A stretch of DNA of 64,000 nt from contig NZ_JAYGIL010000021.1 in NCBI RefSeq assembly GCF_034931025.1, forward strand, positions 1 through 64,000. Direction: 5' to 3'. Both the position numbers and the translations under genes were made by a program. Under the pieces are notes generated by a model. The model saw only the letters and a program-made list of their open reading frames with translations, was not told where the DNA came from and did no database searches. Positions 63,401-64,000 of the stretch are shown here, piece after piece; within the stretch, counting starts at the first letter, position 1, and each line of letters opens with the position of its first letter. The DNA is from Arcicella gelida (lineage in GTDB: Bacteria; Bacteroidota; Bacteroidia; Cytophagales; Spirosomataceae).

Positions 63401-64000
63401 AGCTAAAATCTGTACATAAGGACGCATCAAATCTGCTCCTAAAGCACAGTTTAAACCCACAGAAAGTAAATCAATATGCGAAACAGAAGCTAAAAAAGCC
63501 TCAGTGGTTTGTCCAGATAAAGTACGTCCAGAAGCATCCGTAATTGTTCCAGAAACCATCACAGGGATTTTGGTCGTTGGATTTGCTAATGCGGCTTTTG
63601 GATTATTTTGCTTGGGAATAGAAGTACTTTGTAGCGGACGAATAGTTCCATTCTTTTTATCTGATTGGTACAAATCTATCGCATACAATGCTGCTTTGGC
63701 ATTAAGCGTATCGAAAATGGTTTCAACCAATAATACATCTGCTCCGCCATCTACCAAACCTTGGATTTGTTCGTAATAAGCATCTACCAATTCATCAAAA
63801 GTTACGGCACGATAACCGGGGTCGTTCACATCTGGCGAAAGCGACAGTGTTCGGTTCGTTGGTCCAATTGAGCCCGCTACAAAACGTGGTTTATCTGGAT
63901 TTTTAGCGGTATATAAATCTGCTACTTCACGAGCAATTTTCGCTGATTCGTAGTTTAATTCATATACATAATCTTCCATGTGATAATCCGCCATGGCAAT
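60437..64000 (-). CDS. metH: Cobalamin-dependent methionine synthase (5' end beyond the window)
   Basis: Transfers the methyl group of 5-methyltetrahydrofolate to homocysteine through methylcobalamin. 1187 codons are visible; the frame runs off the right edge (the Met at 63994 is internal), and an N-terminal stretch of perhaps 60-80 residues is missing. Domains in order: homocysteine-binding (zinc cysteines in GLNCALGA and IIGGCCGTTPAH), pterin-binding (NIGERCNVTGS), cobalamin cap and binding domain (DVHDIGKNIVG with the cobalt-ligand His, encoded near 61.91 kb) and activation domain (RPAPGYPACPDHTEK). All four modules are fused, unlike the split forms of some Bacteroidota. Confidence 0.97.
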   Translation of the reverse strand: MAMADYHMEDYVYELNYESAKIAREVADLYTAKNPDKPRFVAGSIGPTNRTLSLSPDVNDPGYRAVTFDELVDAYYEQIQGLVDGGADVLLVETIFDTLNAKAALYAIDLYQSDKKNGTIRPLQSTSIPKQNNPKAALANPTTKIPVMVSGTITDASGRTLSGQTTEAFLASVSHIDLLSVGLNCALGADLMRPYVQILADKAPFMVSAHPNAGLPNEMGEYDQSPAEMAVIVEDFLQHGFMNIIGGCCGTTPAHIRAIAEVAAKYPPRQLPEANNDQIISGLEPLIIKEDTMFVNIGERCNVTGSKKFARLVREGKYDDAIAVAREQVDGGAQVIDVNLDEGMIDGVEAMKTFLNLLMAEPDIAKLPIMIDSSKWEVIEAGLKCVQGKSIVNSISLKEGETKFRESAEKVKRYGASAVVMAFDEQGQADSYERRIEICERAYRILVDEVGFPAEDIIFDPNILTVATGLEEHNNYAVDFINATRWIKENLPFAKVSGGVSNISFSFRGNEPVREAMHTVFLYHAIKAGMDMGIVNAGQLGVYDDIPKDMLELCEDVLLNRRDDATERLVTFAETVKSKGKEQVIDNAWRDLPVSKRLEHALIKGLTEFIDQDVEEARQQVEKPLHVIEGPLMDGMNVVGDLFGEGKMFLPQVVKSARVMKKAVAYLLPYIEAEKQVGESSSAGKILLATVKGDVHDIGKNIVGVVLGCNNYEIIDLGVMVPTPKILEEAKKHNVDIIGLSGLITPSLDEMVGVAKEMERQGFKLPLLIGGATTSRIHTAVKIDPHYSGPVIHVLDASKSVPVAGRLMQSEQTKEEIFDEIKAQYAQMRTDHASRQKDKNYVPIEKARLNKDKIDWTNFKAKKPTFLGNRYFDNYDLAEIAKYIDWTPFFSTWQLSGKYPKIFDNEVVGAEARKLFNDAQALLKEIIDNKLLTARAVVGFYPANSNEDDIILSDFEEVIREIPCEKHGVHLHKEYLVTKNEENPKVLHNLRQQGQKASHLPNLCLSDFIAPESIGEQDYIGAFAVTAGIGIEALIEKYDRDHDDYNSIMVKALADRLAEAFAELMHERTRKEFWGYSNEGNLSTEDLISEKYDGIRPAPGYPACPDHTEKATLFELLQAEEKLGIILTESFAMYPASSVSGWYFSHPDSKYFGLGKIAKDQVVDYANRKNMSLEDTERWLAPVLNYD

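Noticed and set aside
63994..64000. Met at 63994 as the true start of MetH
   Set aside because: The frame continues to the window edge, and the protein would lack the first part of the homocysteine-binding barrel. The gene is cut by the window.

Overview
The window is low-GC chromosomal DNA of a Bacteroidota bacterium, most likely a member of the Cytophagales. Supporting evidence: promoter boxes of the Bacteroidota form TAnnTTTG (in front of a tRNA-Leu, rnpB and an RluA-type gene); a type B C-terminal sorting domain of the type IX secretion system; DUF5018, DUF4403, DUF2027/Smr and DUF4982 proteins; and a Bat-type VWA/TPR pair. No insertion sequence, prophage, integrase, rRNA operon or CRISPR array was seen. 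The genus cannot be read from the sequence.

Layout. 1-9.8 kb is an accessory-looking stretch, mostly on the minus strand: a secreted DinB-like protein, a DUF5018 lipoprotein, a stop/start-coupled cassette of two unknown genes behind a 5'-truncated ORF, a large secreted GH2 glycosidase, two small hypotheticals and an RluA-type pseudouridine synthase. 9.9-17 kb is plus-strand: a secreted hypothetical, a CDP-alcohol phosphatidyltransferase, a VWA (Bat) protein and its TPR partner, a thiolase, purC, a STAS protein and ribonuclease Z. A 740-aa T9SS cargo protein faces ribonuclease Z with a 1-bp gap. After a 986-bp AT-rich leader come gltB and gltD, then a divergent AraC regulator/PhyH dioxygenase pair, and rnpB (RNase P RNA) on the minus strand. 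28.8-43.8 kb is mostly minus-strand housekeeping and envelope genes: DUF4403, DUF2027/Smr, YchJ, DUF2200, a TRIC channel, a secreted hydrolase, a VWA membrane protein, fabG, an exonuclease-like/BRCT protein, pheA and parE.

44.2-57.4 kb is one 11-gene plus-strand operon for a surface polysaccharide: SLBB outer-membrane exporter, Wzz-like protein, Wzm/Wzt ABC exporter, DegT aminotransferase, multi-spanning GT39-like protein, WbqC-like protein, hexapeptide acetyltransferase, GH43-like beta-propeller protein, a second PhyH-type dioxygenase and a GT2 glycosyltransferase, closed by a strong terminator. After it come a secreted protein of unknown function, an FtsX/MacB-type permease, tRNA-Leu(CAA) and metH, which is cut by the right edge of the window.

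The most unusual content is non-coding. Three unrelated intergenic minisatellites (136-436, 8364-8594, 32741-32972) share a period of about 21 bp or its double, 42 bp, that is two or four DNA turns. Two perfect 42-bp palindromes have T-run/A-run polarity opposite to a terminator. Two further long hairpins look like REP/BIME elements. On the protein side, the exonuclease-BRCT protein has lost three of its five catalytic DEDDh residues, and the polysaccharide operon encodes an unusual set of tailoring enzymes.
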